Positions 32,970 through 45,696 are shown, numbered from the stretch's first letter. The stretch: 50,577 bases of DNA from Candidatus Sulfopaludibacter sp. (GCA_031292755.1 JARLGM010000030.1:1-50577), one strand, 5' to 3'. Translations and numbers: made by a program. The notes: generated by a model not told the origin, from the letters alone.

Positions 32970-34304
32970 ATGATAAGAAAGTCAATCCTGCTGGTCCTGG
33001 TTGGACCCTTAGTAGCGCAAAATTCACTCTCCCTGCGCGAGGCGGTGCAACTGGCCCTGCGAGAAAACAAAGCCATCGCGGCCACCGATGCGGGAATGCG
33101 CGCCGCCGAAACCCGCGTGGGCGAGGCCCGTTCCGGCATGCTGCCCAAGGTGAACTATTCGGAATCCTATACGCGCAGCGATAACCCGGTCTTTGTATTT
33201 AGCTCCCTGCTCACCCAACACCAGTTCGGTGTGGACAATTTCAATATCGGTCCGCTGAACCGTCCCGATTCTCTCAACAATTTCCAGTCGCAACTCACTG
33301 TAGACCAAGTCCTCTACGATGCCGGCCAAACCAAAAACGCGGTGAAAGGGGCCGACCTCTCCCGCCAGTTGACTGGAGAGGAGCAGCGCCGGACCCGGAT
33401 GCAACTGATCGCAGGCGTCGTGAAAGCCTACTATGGCGCAGTTCTTGCGGCCGAGAGCCTGAAAACCGCGGAACAGGCGCTCCGCAGCGCCCAGGCGGAC
33501 CTGGCGCAGGCCGAATCGGTGCGCACCGCCGGCATGTCCACCGATGTCGATGTCCTTTCGATTCGCGTCCACCTGGCCGCGGTAACCGAACAGCGGATTC
33601 AACGGGCGGCGGACCTGGAAGTGGCGAAATCGGCGTTGAACGACGCGCTCGGACTCCCGCTGGACAGCGCCCATGTCTTGACCACGCCCCTGACTCCCAT
33701 CGACCTTCCGGACTTGACCCTGGCATCGCTGGAGACCGGCGCCTCCACCACGCGCCCCGAGTCGCGAGAGATGCGCCTGACGTCGGACCTGGCCAAAACG
33801 CAGGTGGATTCGGCCCGTAGCGCGATGCTTCCGCAAGTCACATTTCACGCCGGTTTTGAGGCGGACCGGCAGCAGTTCATCAACAAGGGCGGCGCCAACT
33901 GGCTGGCCTCCATCGGCCTGCGCTGGAACCTGTTCAACGGCATGGCCGACAAAGCCCGCATTGAGGAATCCAACCACATGGTGCAAAGCGCCCACGCCAA
34001 TGAAGAACGCATGGATTCCGCCGTCCGCCTGGAAGTGCGGCGCGCCTGGGCCAATCTGCGGGCCGCCGGGCAACGGATTGAGGTGGCTAAAGCATCCATG
34101 GCGGAAGCCGCGGAAAGTCTGCGCATCACGCAGAACCGCTACCAGGCCGGCATGAGCAACGTGACCGACCTTCTGCGCAACGAAACTGCGGTGCTGGAGA
34201 GCCGGACCCGGTATCTGGCGGCAGTGCACGACCAGCACATCGCCGCCACCATGCTCGATTTGGCTGCCGGGCGGCTCACGCCCGATTCGGAGGTATTGAA
34301 CTAA
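32970..34304 (+). CDS. TolC-family outer membrane efflux protein
   Basis: A 444-residue outer membrane factor. The signal peptide is MIRKSILLVLVGPLVAQ. Two repeated helical hairpins typical of TolC follow, with LREAVQLALRENKAIAA at the start of the first and LRITQNRYQAGMSNVTDLLRNETAVLESRTRYL near the end of the second. It forms the outer membrane channel for the RND pump encoded next. ATG 32970 fits the signal peptide; an in-frame TTG at 32946 is less likely. The stop is directly followed by the adaptor's ATG. Confidence 0.92.
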   Translation: MIRKSILLVLVGPLVAQNSLSLREAVQLALRENKAIAATDAGMRAAETRVGEARSGMLPKVNYSESYTRSDNPVFVFSSLLTQHQFGVDNFNIGPLNRPDSLNNFQSQLTVDQVLYDAGQTKNAVKGADLSRQLTGEEQRRTRMQLIAGVVKAYYGAVLAAESLKTAEQALRSAQADLAQAESVRTAGMSTDVDVLSIRVHLAAVTEQRIQRAADLEVAKSALNDALGLPLDSAHVLTTPLTPIDLPDLTLASLETGASTTRPESREMRLTSDLAKTQVDSARSAMLPQVTFHAGFEADRQQFINKGGANWLASIGLRWNLFNGMADKARIEESNHMVQSAHANEERMDSAVRLEVRRAWANLRAAGQRIEVAKASMAEAAESLRITQNRYQAGMSNVTDLLRNETAVLESRTRYLAAVHDQHIAATMLDLAAGRLTPDSEVLN

Positions 34305-35449
34305 ATGCGATTCACACTCTCTTTCATTGTTGTCTCCGCGGCCTGGCTGAGCGGTTGCGGCGGCAGCGAGCCACAACCCAAGGCGGCGTCGATGCAACCC
34401 GCTGTTGCGGTTCAGACTGCGGCCGTGAGCGCGCAGCAGTGGCCCGCCGTCTATGAGGCCACGGGCACCGTTCGTGCGCGCACGGCTACGGTGCTCTCCA
34501 GCAAAGTGATGGCTTACGTGCGCGAGGTTGCGGTCCAGGTGGGCGACCGGGTACGCGAGGGCCAACTTCTCATCACCCTGGACGCACAGGATCTCGAATC
34601 CAATGTGCGCCGTGCCGAGGCGGCCGATGCCGAGGTTTTGAGCGCCATCCCCGAAGCCGACAACGGGGTGGCCGGCGCCAAGGCCAACCTGGATCTGGCC
34701 CAGAGCACCTTCAACCGCATGGAAGAGCTGGCGTCTCGAAAGTCGATTTCCAATCAGGAGTTCGATGAAGCATCGGCCCGGCTCAAATCGGCCCAGGCCG
34801 CCTGGGAGATGGCTCGATCCAAACGCGTTCAACTGGATTCCAAACGGGCGCAGGTGCAGCAGGAGATCCGCGGCGCGTCCATCATGCGCGACTACACCCG
34901 CATCGCAGCGCCGTTCTCCGGCGTGGTTACAGCGAAGACCGTGGAGCCGGGGACCCTGGCCGCCCCCGGTGCGCCGCTCCTCACCGTGGAGCGGGAGGGC
35001 GCCTACCGGCTGGAGGCCTCCGTGGACGAATCCCGGCTGCCGTTCGTGAAACCCGGACAGACGGTGGAGGTCGAATTGGATTCTCTGGATCGCCGGCTTA
35101 CCGCGCGTGTCAGCGAGATCGTGCCGAGCGTGGATTCGGCGTCGCGCGCCTACATCGTGAAGATCGACCTGCCCGTGGTGCCGAACCTGCGTTCCGGCGT
35201 CTTCGGACGGGCGGGCTTCGCCATGGGCGCCCGTAAGGTTCTCTCGATCCCGCCCGCGGCCGTGGTCGAGCGCGGCCAGTTGCAATCGGTCTTCGTGATG
35301 GAAGACGGCACGGTGCGCACGCGCTTGGTGACCATCGGGGAGCGCCGCCAGACGGCCGTGGAAGTGCTTTCGGGACTGAGCGAGGGAGAAAAGCTGGTCA
35401 GCCCGGTGCCGGCGGGTCTCGCCGATGGCGCCCGGGTGGAGGTTCGGTA

Positions 35450-35450
<1 letters not shown>
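34305..35450 (+). CDS. RND efflux periplasmic adaptor lipoprotein (HlyD/MFP family)
   Basis: A 381-residue membrane fusion protein that links the inner-membrane pump to the TolC channel. The lipobox is LSGC with Cys18. A barrel-sandwich/lipoyl half ([31 protein letters not shown]), a long helical hairpin ([15 protein letters not shown].. to ..RAQVQQEI), the second lipoyl half ([20 protein letters not shown]) and a beta-barrel region follow in order. The start directly abuts the tolC stop, and its stop overlaps the pump start (TAATG). The pumped substrate cannot be read from the sequence. Confidence 0.93.
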
Positions 35451-38625
<3,175 letters not shown>

Positions 38626-38653
<28 letters not shown>

Positions 38654-38808
38654 TCGCCGGATTCTTCGTGATGCTGAGTGTGGCCCTCGGGTATTGGGTC
38701 AATCCGGCATGGTTCCTTTTCACCGCCTTCGTTGGCTTGAACCTGTTTCAGTCGGCGTTCACCAACTGGTGTCCCATGATCACGATTTTGAAGAAGATGG
38801 GAGTCTGA
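38626..38808 (+). CDS. DUF2892 (YgaP-TM-like) small membrane protein
   Basis: A 60-residue protein with two membrane helices ([40 protein letters not shown]) and the conserved Cys in [13 protein letters not shown]. This is the DUF2892 domain, also found as the anchor of the rhodanese YgaP. It has a good ribosome site (GAAGGAG) inside the end of the RND gene and lies in another frame. Its role beside the pump is unknown; linked OsmC and DUF2892 genes hint at thiol or sulfur chemistry, which is inference. Confidence 0.85.
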
Positions 38809-38813
38809 CGGAA

Positions 38814-38829
38814 GCCGGCGGCTGCCGGC
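38814..38829 (+). terminator. GC-rich hairpin after the efflux operon
   Basis: GCCGGC arms (38814-38819 and 38824-38829) enclose a GGCT loop just 5 bases past the DUF2892 stop. No U-tract follows, so it is a plausible but weak intrinsic terminator. Confidence 0.3.
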
Positions 38830-38949
38830 CCAGTCGGTGCCGCGTTCCTGGGCCGTAGCCGCATTGACACAGTATGAGTACTATAACTCACGATGTATAT
38901 CAAGTGGGGATTGTCAGGACTTTCGTCCCATCGGACAATCAAAGGACCC

Positions 38950-39588
38950 GTGATCAAGGTTCTTCCCGCACTGATGTCCATCGCTCTGTTTCTGGGGGCG
39001 GGCTGCACTGCTTCGCATCCCAGTACCGCGGACGCGTCCTCTCCCGTGTCCGCTGCTTCCGATGGCGCCTCCGCGGCGCCGGCCATCTCCTCCGATACCT
39101 CGGCGATCATGCCGGAATTGCCGCGGGATCCTGCAGCCCTGTCTTCATCCGGCTCTTTCGGGGTCTCCATGCCGGCGTCGGCGTGGAAGGTCGCCACCTC
39201 CCACAATGGCCCGGTGGAAGAGAATCTCATCTCCTCGGTCAGCGATAGCAGACGTATGCGCCTGATCGTGAGGCAGTTCGGAAAGAAGCTCGAAATTTAT
39301 CTGACCGCGGGCGAAGAGTTGGATGATGTGGACACTGCTTCCAAGAATCGCAGCCTGGTCAAATACAAATTCGACGATGGCGAATTGGCCCGTGCGGAAT
39401 GGATCGTATCGCAGCACAGAACGGCGCTCCTGTTCACGGGAGATCCGTTGGAATTCATCGAGAAGATACGTAAGGCGAAGCGGCTCGATATGGAACTGCC
39501 CACGGCGGCCGATTCCCTCGACGCCGAATCCTTCAATCTCGTTTTATTCCCCGACGGAATCATCAGCGGGCTGGAAAAGACCCAGTAA
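38950..39588 (+). CDS. Probable lipoprotein of unknown function
   Basis: A 212-residue protein with a lipoprotein-type N-terminus (IKVLPALMSIALFLGAGCTAS; Cys19 is the likely lipid site, though GAGC is a slightly loose lipobox). A low-complexity Ser/Ala/Pro stretch (about residues 20-65) follows as a tether, then a compact C-terminal domain with VRQFGKKLEIYLTAGEEL and SLVKYKFDDGELARAEWI that I do not recognise. GTG 38950, preceded by AAGGA, gives the natural signal; ATG 38893 is an alternative that adds 19 residues. The gene ends 16 bp from the convergent mscS-like gene. Confidence 0.6.
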   Translation: MIKVLPALMSIALFLGAGCTASHPSTADASSPVSAASDGASAAPAISSDTSAIMPELPRDPAALSSSGSFGVSMPASAWKVATSHNGPVEENLISSVSDSRRMRLIVRQFGKKLEIYLTAGEELDDVDTASKNRSLVKYKFDDGELARAEWIVSQHRTALLFTGDPLEFIEKIRKAKRLDMELPTAADSLDAESFNLVLFPDGIISGLEKTQ

Positions 39589-39603
39589 GTTCTGTCGTTG
39601 CGT

Positions 39604-41538
39604 TCACTGCAGAGGAGATGCTTGCGGCCCTTCAGGGCCCGTGCGAGCCGCCGGTGGTTTGTTCAGCAGCCCGATCACGCGCTCGTACAGACGGTTTCGC
39701 ACCTCAAAGCGCTCGGAGGCCCGGGTGACGTAGCGGACAATGATGTTTATCCCTGAAGGACCGGGGCGCATTTCCACGGCGGGGTCCGCGGCAAACTGGC
39801 TCAAACCGGCGTGCCGGGGACTGCGCTTCCACTCCGCTTCCGCAAGGCGCGCAGCCTTTTCAGTTTCCTTGAGCACCGCTGCGTGGATGAGTTCGATCAT
39901 GGCGTAGTTCTCTTCCGCCGCGGGGATGCTGAACCTGATCTCATCCCACATCCACTGGCCCGTAGTCGAGAAGTTAAAATATTGACCCCTGATGGCGAAG
40001 CTGTTGATGAAACTGACGCGGCGGCCCGTCGGATGGCCCTGATCCGTCCAGTTGCCGGTCTCGAGCACGGAGGTGCGAAAAAGACCGACCTCCGCAACCT
40101 CGCCGGCGACGCCATTGATCTCCACCCAATCGCCAATCCGGATACCCTGCTTTCCCATCAGGACAAACCAGCCGAAGAACGCAATGATGAAGTCCTGTAG
40201 AACCAGCGTGAGTCCGGCGGTGGTGAGGCCCAGGATGGTGGGCATCTCGCTGGGGGCGCCGAAGATGACAAACAAGATGATCAGTACGCCGAGGAGTTGG
40301 ATGCCGAGTTTGAAGATGATGTGCAGGGTTTTGACGCGGCCCCGGTCGAACTTGGGACGATCGATAAGCTGGCGAACCAGCGCGTCGAGGAAGATCACGC
40401 AGATGAGGATGAAAGCGATCAATGCGAAAGACCGCAACAGCAGATGCACGATGATTCGATGTTGCAGAAGTATTTGCCCGGCCCAGTTGCTGTATACGCC
40501 CGCCAGTTGCTGCTGAATCTGGATGCGATCGTTGCAGATGCCGAGAATCTGGCTGAGCGCGCTCTGCCTTTGCAGGCTGGCGAGCCTTGCGGACTTGTCC
40601 AGGCCGGGCGCGGAAGACGCGGCTTTGATCTTGTTTGTGAGGTCCGTATGTTGTGCCGTCAGAACGACGATGTCGTTTTGAGCCTGCCGCAGGGCTTGTT
40701 GGACTAAGTCGTAGCGGGTGCGCTGATCGAACCACGCGTTTACCCTTCCGGCGAGGGTGCCGTGCCGCCTTGCGGCAACCACGGCGCCTTGCCCGTTTTG
40801 GGCTGCTCCCGCGTCGTAGTCCTTCATTTCCAGTTCATGCGCGGCCAACTCCGCTTGAACTCTGCCGGGCTCATCCCCGCCGGCGCGAGCCAGATCCTGC
40901 TGCGCATCGGCCGCCAGATCCGAGTCGAGTGCAAGCTGTGCCTTGACAACTTCCAGGTCGTCTGCCGCCGTTTCAGCCGCGGCGCCCTTCGAGTTGGCAG
41001 CCCGATCTGTCAGACTCTGGACCAGCGCCTTATCGCCGTCGACGACCTGCTGTAGTTGTTCTACGCGCCGCGAGAGGGCCAGCGCCTCGCCTGTGAGCGA
41101 GCGCCGCTCCAGGTTAGCCTCGCGCAGCGCCGACGCGAAGGCCTGGTCTACTTCGTGGTCCGCGAAGCGCTCGGCCTGTCTTGCCAGTTCCTTCTCTTCC
41201 GCGGTACTCGCGAGTCCCGCCAGCGCATGGGCGGTTTGCCACGGACGCTGGTCCACATGCGTGCTCCCGTTTGAGGCCAGGCGGCTCGCTTCAGCCCTCT
41301 GCTTCGTGAGGAACGGAAGTTCCGCCAAAGCGTCGCGAGTCGCCCAGGCGAGACTCAGAAACAAGATGAGCAGGGCGAGCAGGCTCAATAGGAGCAAGAG
41401 CCTGGTTCTGCCAAGCATCACGCGAAGGACCATCGCGGTCGTTGTTCCGCTGGGGGCGCTATTCGACACTGACTTGATTGTTACAGGATTTGGCGTCGCC
41501 CGCCGAACCTGCTCCGGCGCCCTCAGAAACTGCGCCAT
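39604..41538 (-). CDS. MscS-family mechanosensitive channel with a long N-terminal domain
   Basis: A 644-residue protein. One helix (LLLLLSLLALLILFLSLAW) is followed by a ~270-residue charged, helix-rich region (LARQAERFADHEVDQAF.. to ..LTNKIKAASS), probably a periplasmic coiled coil like that of MscK. Several helices lead to the MscS pore and beta domain: ILGLTTAGLTLVLQDF, GIRIGDWVEINGVAGEVAEVGLFRTSV, and a C-terminal domain with NIIVRYVTRASERFEVRNRLYE. It should release solutes on osmotic downshock. ATG 41538 gives a 40-residue polar lead; an internal ATG near 41433 is an alternative start. Confidence 0.88.
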   Translation of the reverse strand: MAQFLRAPEQVRRATPNPVTIKSVSNSAPSGTTTAMVLRVMLGRTRLLLLLSLLALLILFLSLAWATRDALAELPFLTKQRAEASRLASNGSTHVDQRPWQTAHALAGLASTAEEKELARQAERFADHEVDQAFASALREANLERRSLTGEALALSRRVEQLQQVVDGDKALVQSLTDRAANSKGAAAETAADDLEVVKAQLALDSDLAADAQQDLARAGGDEPGRVQAELAAHELEMKDYDAGAAQNGQGAVVAARRHGTLAGRVNAWFDQRTRYDLVQQALRQAQNDIVVLTAQHTDLTNKIKAASSAPGLDKSARLASLQRQSALSQILGICNDRIQIQQQLAGVYSNWAGQILLQHRIIVHLLLRSFALIAFILICVIFLDALVRQLIDRPKFDRGRVKTLHIIFKLGIQLLGVLIILFVIFGAPSEMPTILGLTTAGLTLVLQDFIIAFFGWFVLMGKQGIRIGDWVEINGVAGEVAEVGLFRTSVLETGNWTDQGHPTGRRVSFINSFAIRGQYFNFSTTGQWMWDEIRFSIPAAEENYAMIELIHAAVLKETEKAARLAEAEWKRSPRHAGLSQFAADPAVEMRPGPSGINIIVRYVTRASERFEVRNRLYERVIGLLNKPPAARTGPEGPQASPLQ

Positions 41539-41601
41539 TTGGCGCCGTTGCCCTGGCCTCCCATCGGCAGACTGGGAAAATTTCGATCGTTCCCGCCGGC
41601 C

Positions 41602-41952
41602 CTACTCCCGGCGCTTCACCACGCGATTGCCGGCCGATTCGATGCACGTTCGCTGCATCACCCCCCGCTTGCTTTCGCTGAACGGGCACACTTCGAAATC
41701 GGCAAACACATCGCAATCGAACCCGCAGGCCAGGTCTTTCGGCATAATCGGCACTTCGCCCGGTTGTGCGCCGGTCACGCCGAGCAGCCTCGTCGTTCCC
41801 AGCGGCCAGATGCGAAATGTCGGATTCCCGTTATATGCGCGCAGACGTCCGTGAACCCGAAAGCACCGTCCCACCAGCGCGGGGTTACCCTTGCACGCAG
41901 GCGGACCGGCCGCCGGCGCCGCGGCGAGCAGCAGAAAGAACGCCAGGCGCAT
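41602..41952 (-). CDS. Secreted cysteine-containing hypothetical protein
   Basis: A 116-residue exported protein with signal MRLAFFLLLAAAPAAG. The mature part has a core GRCFRVHGRLRAYNGNPTFRIWPLGTTRLLGV and six cysteines (CKGN, GRCF, LACGFDCDVF, EVCPF, RTCIES). The core strand pattern suggests a small beta fold stabilised by disulfides. Not recognised as a named family, though the sequence has the look of a conserved acidobacterial secreted protein. It lies 11 bases downstream of the VWFA-related gene on the same strand and is probably cotranscribed. Confidence 0.65.
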   Translation of the reverse strand: MRLAFFLLLAAAPAAGPPACKGNPALVGRCFRVHGRLRAYNGNPTFRIWPLGTTRLLGVTGAQPGEVPIMPKDLACGFDCDVFADFEVCPFSESKRGVMQRTCIESAGNRVVKRRE

Positions 41953-41963
41953 CGCTTTGCTCC

Positions 41964-42926
41964 TTACTGTGGAAGGCGATAACCGGGCCGCGCGTATGGT
42001 ACGGCGCCCGGCACGTTCACCTCGACCTTCAGGTTATGATAGCCCGGCTGCGTCGAATCCGGCGGGAAACTCAAGGTGTAAACGCTGCGCAATTCGGTCC
42101 CCACGATTCCCACCGCGTCTTCCAGCGCGCGCTGCGTGCGGAAGTGTAGAAGCGTGCCGCCGGTGGCGTGGGTCAGCATGGCAAAAGGGTCGGCCCCAAC
42201 CTGGCCCTCCGATTCGTGCGCCAGCGTGGGGACCAGTTTACTGAGGTCCACGCCGGCTTTGTAGCCGCCCCGTTCTTCCTTGAAACCGGGGCCCTGCAAC
42301 GAGAAGGTATCCTCGATGAATGCCTTGTTGAATTGCGGCAGGGCCAGCGCGAAGATGGTGACGTTTTCACGTTCGGCCTCCTCCCGGAGCGCCTCCAGAT
42401 CGGCCTGGCTGCCGCGATCCGACGGCTGCCCGATGAGCAGCAGAACGCGCGACCGCGAGGCCGGCTGCTGCTTGAGCAGATCCACTCCCGCCATGGCCGC
42501 GTCGATCATCCGAGACCTCTTGCCGCCCACCGAGATCTTGCGAAAGGCGGCACGCGTCTCGCCCGCTTCGAAGTCTTTGCGCACCGTCACGAAGTCATCG
42601 TAAGTGATGATTGCGGCTTCGCCGTTCTCGCCCACCAGCAGGTCTTCCACCGCGCTGCCTGCCTTCGAGATGAACGGCAGATACTGGCGGACCTGGGCGC
42701 TCACCTGCACCACCACCGCCACCGATGGCGGCAGGTAGTCGGTATCCAGTGTAAAATGTTGCGGCCGGCCCTCATCCAGCACCTGGAAATCGCTTGCCTC
42801 CAGCCCGGCTACGCACTTGCCATCGCCCGCAAACACCAAAGCCGGCACGCTCACCAGGTGCACCGGCACGCGGATCACCGGCCCTTGCGGAGCGGCCAGG
42901 AAGGCGGCGATGGCGAGCCAAAGCAC
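41964..42926 (-). CDS. VWFA-related secreted protein (acidobacterial type)
   Basis: A 320-residue protein with an N-terminal signal (LWLAIAAFLAAPQG). The N-terminal segment VIRVPVHLVSVPALVFAGDGKCVAGLEASDFQVLDEGRPQ is the pre-domain typical of acidobacterial VWFA-related proteins, followed by a von Willebrand A-like fold (SVAVVVQVSAQ, RVLLLIGQPSDRGS, VTIFALAL) and a C-terminal beta region ending PGYRLPQ. The DxSxS metal site is lost (the strand reads VVVQVSAQ), so metal binding is doubtful. GTG 42926 is the start. It is divergent from a second VWFA-related gene at 43015. Confidence 0.82.
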   Translation of the reverse strand: MLWLAIAAFLAAPQGPVIRVPVHLVSVPALVFAGDGKCVAGLEASDFQVLDEGRPQHFTLDTDYLPPSVAVVVQVSAQVRQYLPFISKAGSAVEDLLVGENGEAAIITYDDFVTVRKDFEAGETRAAFRKISVGGKRSRMIDAAMAGVDLLKQQPASRSRVLLLIGQPSDRGSQADLEALREEAERENVTIFALALPQFNKAFIEDTFSLQGPGFKEERGGYKAGVDLSKLVPTLAHESEGQVGADPFAMLTHATGGTLLHFRTQRALEDAVGIVGTELRSVYTLSFPPDSTQPGYHNLKVEVNVPGAVPYARPGYRLPQ

Positions 42927-43014
42927 GTCCCAATTCTAATGCCGAACGCTCCGCCGCGCGACTGTGAAAACACGGCTCGGGCCCGCACATGTGTTCCTTT
43001 TGCGACAATGAGGC

Positions 43015-44571
43015 ATGCGATCCATGCTGTTTTTGATTCCGGCGATCGCCTTTGCTCTCCCGCCGCAGCGCCCGGAACAGGCGCCCCCGCCGCCGGCACT
43101 CGTGAATCTCAATGTCATCGCGCTGGATGCCAAAGGCCAGTCGGTGATGGACCTGCAAGCGGACGACCTTCGCGTCTGGGACAATGGTAAACCGCAAAAG
43201 ATTTCCTCGTTTCGCCGCCGCCAGTCCCGTCTATCGGCCCCCGCCGCGCTCGGCCCCCGGGAGTACGCCAATCGCGCCGGCAACGTGATTCCCCACGCCA
43301 CCGTCATCCTCTTCGATCAGTTGAACACGCAGTTCGCGGACCGCGGTTATGTCTCCAACCAGCTTGTCCACGTTCTGCAGCAGTTCGAATCCCCCGACAA
43401 CCTCTACCTCTATCTGATCACCACCAATGGCAGCCTTTATCCCGTGCATGGCCTGCCCGGCAACGAAGAGGACGCTACGAAGGACAGTTCCTGGACGCGC
43501 GACATCCAGACCCGGCTCAACGACGCGCTGCGCATCACCCTGGCACACCGGCCCACCGACCTGATGATCGATATCGACGCGCGCGTGCGCGCCACCTTCG
43601 AGACGCTTTCCATGGTGGCTGCCCGCCTGGCCGCCGTGCCCGGACGCAAGACCATCGTGTGGCTGACCCATGGCGTGCCGATCTCGCTGAGCCCCGCCCG
43701 CACCGGGCTGGCCGATTGGATCGACTATACCCCTTACGTCGAGCAGTTGAGCCAGACACTCGACCATGCCGATGTTTCCATTTACGCCGTCCAACAGTCT
43801 CCGCCCGGCACCGCGACTGCCGGGCAGGCGGATGAGGGCCGGATGACCAGTACAAGCCCTGCCGGTCGCGGCGGGTTGTCCGGGAGCGACCCCACCGCCG
43901 TCACTGGCGTCACTGGTTTGGGCAGCGAGCAGACGCTCGATGAGTTTGCCCGCCTCACTGGCGGTCGCGCCTGGGAGAATAACGATATCGGCGGCGCCAT
44001 CAAGCAGGCCATCACCGATGCCAAACAGAGTTACCTGATCTCATACACGCCGCCTCCCGAGAACTGGGATGGTAAGTATCACAAGATCCGCGTTACCTGC
44101 GCCCGCAAGGGAGTCAAGCTGCAAGCCAGGCAGGGTTACTACGCGTTTGCCGAGCAGGCCACCGCCAAGCAAGAGGAGGCGGCCGTCCAGGCGGCCGTTC
44201 AGAGTCCGTTCGACGCCGCCGAAATCGGCCTGCGGGCCACCGCCACGCCGGAAGCCGGCAATCCGCCCGTCCTGCGCCTTGCCGTCCGTATCGACCTGAG
44301 CGGCGTGCAACTCGCCCAGACCGGTGACGCCTTCGCCGGTGAACTGGCGGTCCGCTTCGTCGAGTACCAGGACGATGGCGCTATACGGCAAACCAAGCCG
44401 GTAGCCCTCAAGATTCACCTGACAGGGGAGCAGCATCAGGCTGCCCTGAAAGATGGGTTCGCCATGGAAGAGGGCCTGGCGCTTGCTGCCAACGTGGAGA
44501 AGGTGCGGCTGATCGTTTTCGACAGTGCCAGCTCCGCGATTGGATCCCTCACAATCCCCGTCGCTAAATAG
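43015..44571 (+). CDS. VWFA-related secreted protein (acidobacterial type)
   Basis: A 518-residue secreted protein, longer than its divergent neighbour. After a signal peptide (MRSMLFLIPAIAFALPPQ) comes the family segment ALVNLNVIALDAKGQSVMDLQADDLRVWDNGKPQ, then a VWA-like domain (TVILFDQLNT, KTIVWLTHGV, VSIYAVQQSP), a Gly/Ser-rich stretch (TSTSPAGRGGLSGSD), the conserved LARLTGGRAWENND and SYLISYTPPPENWDGKYHKIRV segments, and a C-terminal beta domain. The first metal motif reads FDQLNTQ rather than DxSxS. Function unknown; the family is often linked to secretion or surface structures. The 88-bp gap is shared with the divergent gene. Confidence 0.85.
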   Translation: MRSMLFLIPAIAFALPPQRPEQAPPPPALVNLNVIALDAKGQSVMDLQADDLRVWDNGKPQKISSFRRRQSRLSAPAALGPREYANRAGNVIPHATVILFDQLNTQFADRGYVSNQLVHVLQQFESPDNLYLYLITTNGSLYPVHGLPGNEEDATKDSSWTRDIQTRLNDALRITLAHRPTDLMIDIDARVRATFETLSMVAARLAAVPGRKTIVWLTHGVPISLSPARTGLADWIDYTPYVEQLSQTLDHADVSIYAVQQSPPGTATAGQADEGRMTSTSPAGRGGLSGSDPTAVTGVTGLGSEQTLDEFARLTGGRAWENNDIGGAIKQAITDAKQSYLISYTPPPENWDGKYHKIRVTCARKGVKLQARQGYYAFAEQATAKQEEAAVQAAVQSPFDAAEIGLRATATPEAGNPPVLRLAVRIDLSGVQLAQTGDAFAGELAVRFVEYQDDGAIRQTKPVALKIHLTGEQHQAALKDGFAMEEGLALAANVEKVRLIVFDSASSAIGSLTIPVAK

Positions 44572-44632
44572 AATTGTACTGGTACGATCTAGGGTATCTT
44601 GGCGAGCTTTTCTGCGGCATTCTGACAATGCC

Positions 44633-45019
44633 ATGCAGAAACTTTTCCTCTTACTCGCACTTAGTGGATCCGCCCTTCTCGCCCAGGATGTGCCTAACCC
44701 GGACCCCGGCTCCAGCCGCACTCTGTGGCGCGCCAGTATTGCCGCGCTCACGGCAGCCAACGCCATGGACATCCAGTCTTCCTGGGGCAAACACGAACTC
44801 AACCCGGCCCTGGCGAATAACAGCGGGACGTTTGGGGCACAGGGCGCCCTACTCAAACTCGGCTTGCAGGGCAGCCTGGTAGGAATCGAATATCTGATTA
44901 CCCACCACCATTCCAGCGGCAAGCTCTATCGCGTTCTGGGCATCGTCAATTTTGGAGCCGCCGCCGGAATCGCCGGTGTGGCCGTCCATAACTACGGAGT
45001 GCCGCAGCCCGGCAGGTAG
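44633..45019 (+). CDS. Secreted/membrane hypothetical protein
   Basis: A 128-residue protein with signal MQKLFLLLALSGSALLAQ. The mature part (SLGKHELNPAL-like ANAMDIQSSWGKHELNPALA, a hydrophobic LKLGLQGSLVGIEYLI and LGIVNFGAAAGIAGVAVHNYG) suggests two membrane helices. Similar short proteins with the 'ANAxDxxSSWGKxExNPxL' pattern occur in Acidobacteriota, without known function. ATG 44633 gives the signal peptide; the longer upstream frame overlaps the VWFA gene and is rejected. Confidence 0.65.
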   Translation: MQKLFLLLALSGSALLAQDVPNPDPGSSRTLWRASIAALTAANAMDIQSSWGKHELNPALANNSGTFGAQGALLKLGLQGSLVGIEYLITHHHSSGKLYRVLGIVNFGAAAGIAGVAVHNYGVPQPGR

Positions 45020-45087
45020 CGTCGTTACGAAGCGGTGGTTCCAGTTGAATGGTAATTACGGACCCGGAGCCGTGCAATTTCTATACC

Positions 45088-45696
45088 TCAGTCATCTCCC
45101 ATGCGGTCGTCCAGTGTGCCGGCGCCCACCGCCGTGCGCGAGCGGGGCCGGGGCTTGTCCATATTCGCAAAGTCACCGGGTTTTTCACCGGCTGCCGCGA
45201 TATCCTGCCCGCCGGTTTCGGTCATCATTTTCCTGGCGAGCTTGACCCAGTCATCGTTGTCGCAGTGCACCGAAACCAGCACGCCGCCCTCGCGAATCCG
45301 GCCTTCATATCGCTTGGCTTCGTACTCCGGAATGCCCATGCCGGCCAGCGCTCCGATAATCCCGCCCAGGGCGCCGACGGCGCCCGCCCCGGCCAGCGCT
45401 GCCACAATCGGACCCGCGGCCAGGAACGGTCCGAGTCCCGGAATAGTTAGCGCTCCGATGCCGGTCAGCCATCCCAGCACGCCGCCCGCGACGCCTCCCG
45501 CCACCGTGCCCGCGGTTGCGCCTTCCGGCGCCTTGGTATTCTTTTCGTGGGCAAAGTCTTTGGTGCCCGTATTGTCAGGAAAGAGCACAGAAATATCCGT
45601 GCTGCGAAAACCGCCGTTGCGCAGATGTTCCACTGCTTCTTCGACCGCCTGGCGGTCGGGATAGATCCCGAAAACTGCCGTGTTCTTGCTCGACAT
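45088..45696 (-). CDS. General-stress-17M-like protein with a glycine-zipper core
   Basis: A 202-residue protein. The N-terminal ~55 residues (TAVFGIYPDRQAVEEAVEHLRNGGF..DISVLFPDN) match the YflT/general-stress-protein-17M N-domain. A Gly/Ala-rich stretch (GTVAGGVAGGVLGWLTG.. AALAGAGAVGALGGIIGALAGMG) looks like a glycine zipper that inserts into or spans a membrane. The C-terminal part (YEGRIREGGVLVSVHCDNDDW) resembles the nucleotide-like fold found in such proteins. A Pro/Arg/Asp tail ends it. Stress role is by family only. Confidence 0.75.
   Translation of the reverse strand: MSSKNTAVFGIYPDRQAVEEAVEHLRNGGFRSTDISVLFPDNTGTKDFAHEKNTKAPEGATAGTVAGGVAGGVLGWLTGIGALTIPGLGPFLAAGPIVAALAGAGAVGALGGIIGALAGMGIPEYEAKRYEGRIREGGVLVSVHCDNDDWVKLARKMMTETGGQDIAAAGEKPGDFANMDKPRPRSRTAVGAGTLDDRMGDD

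Noticed and set aside
33024-35285. 753-codon open frame on the minus strand
   Set aside because: Opposite tolC and the adaptor gene, with no recognisable family and the usual shadow composition.
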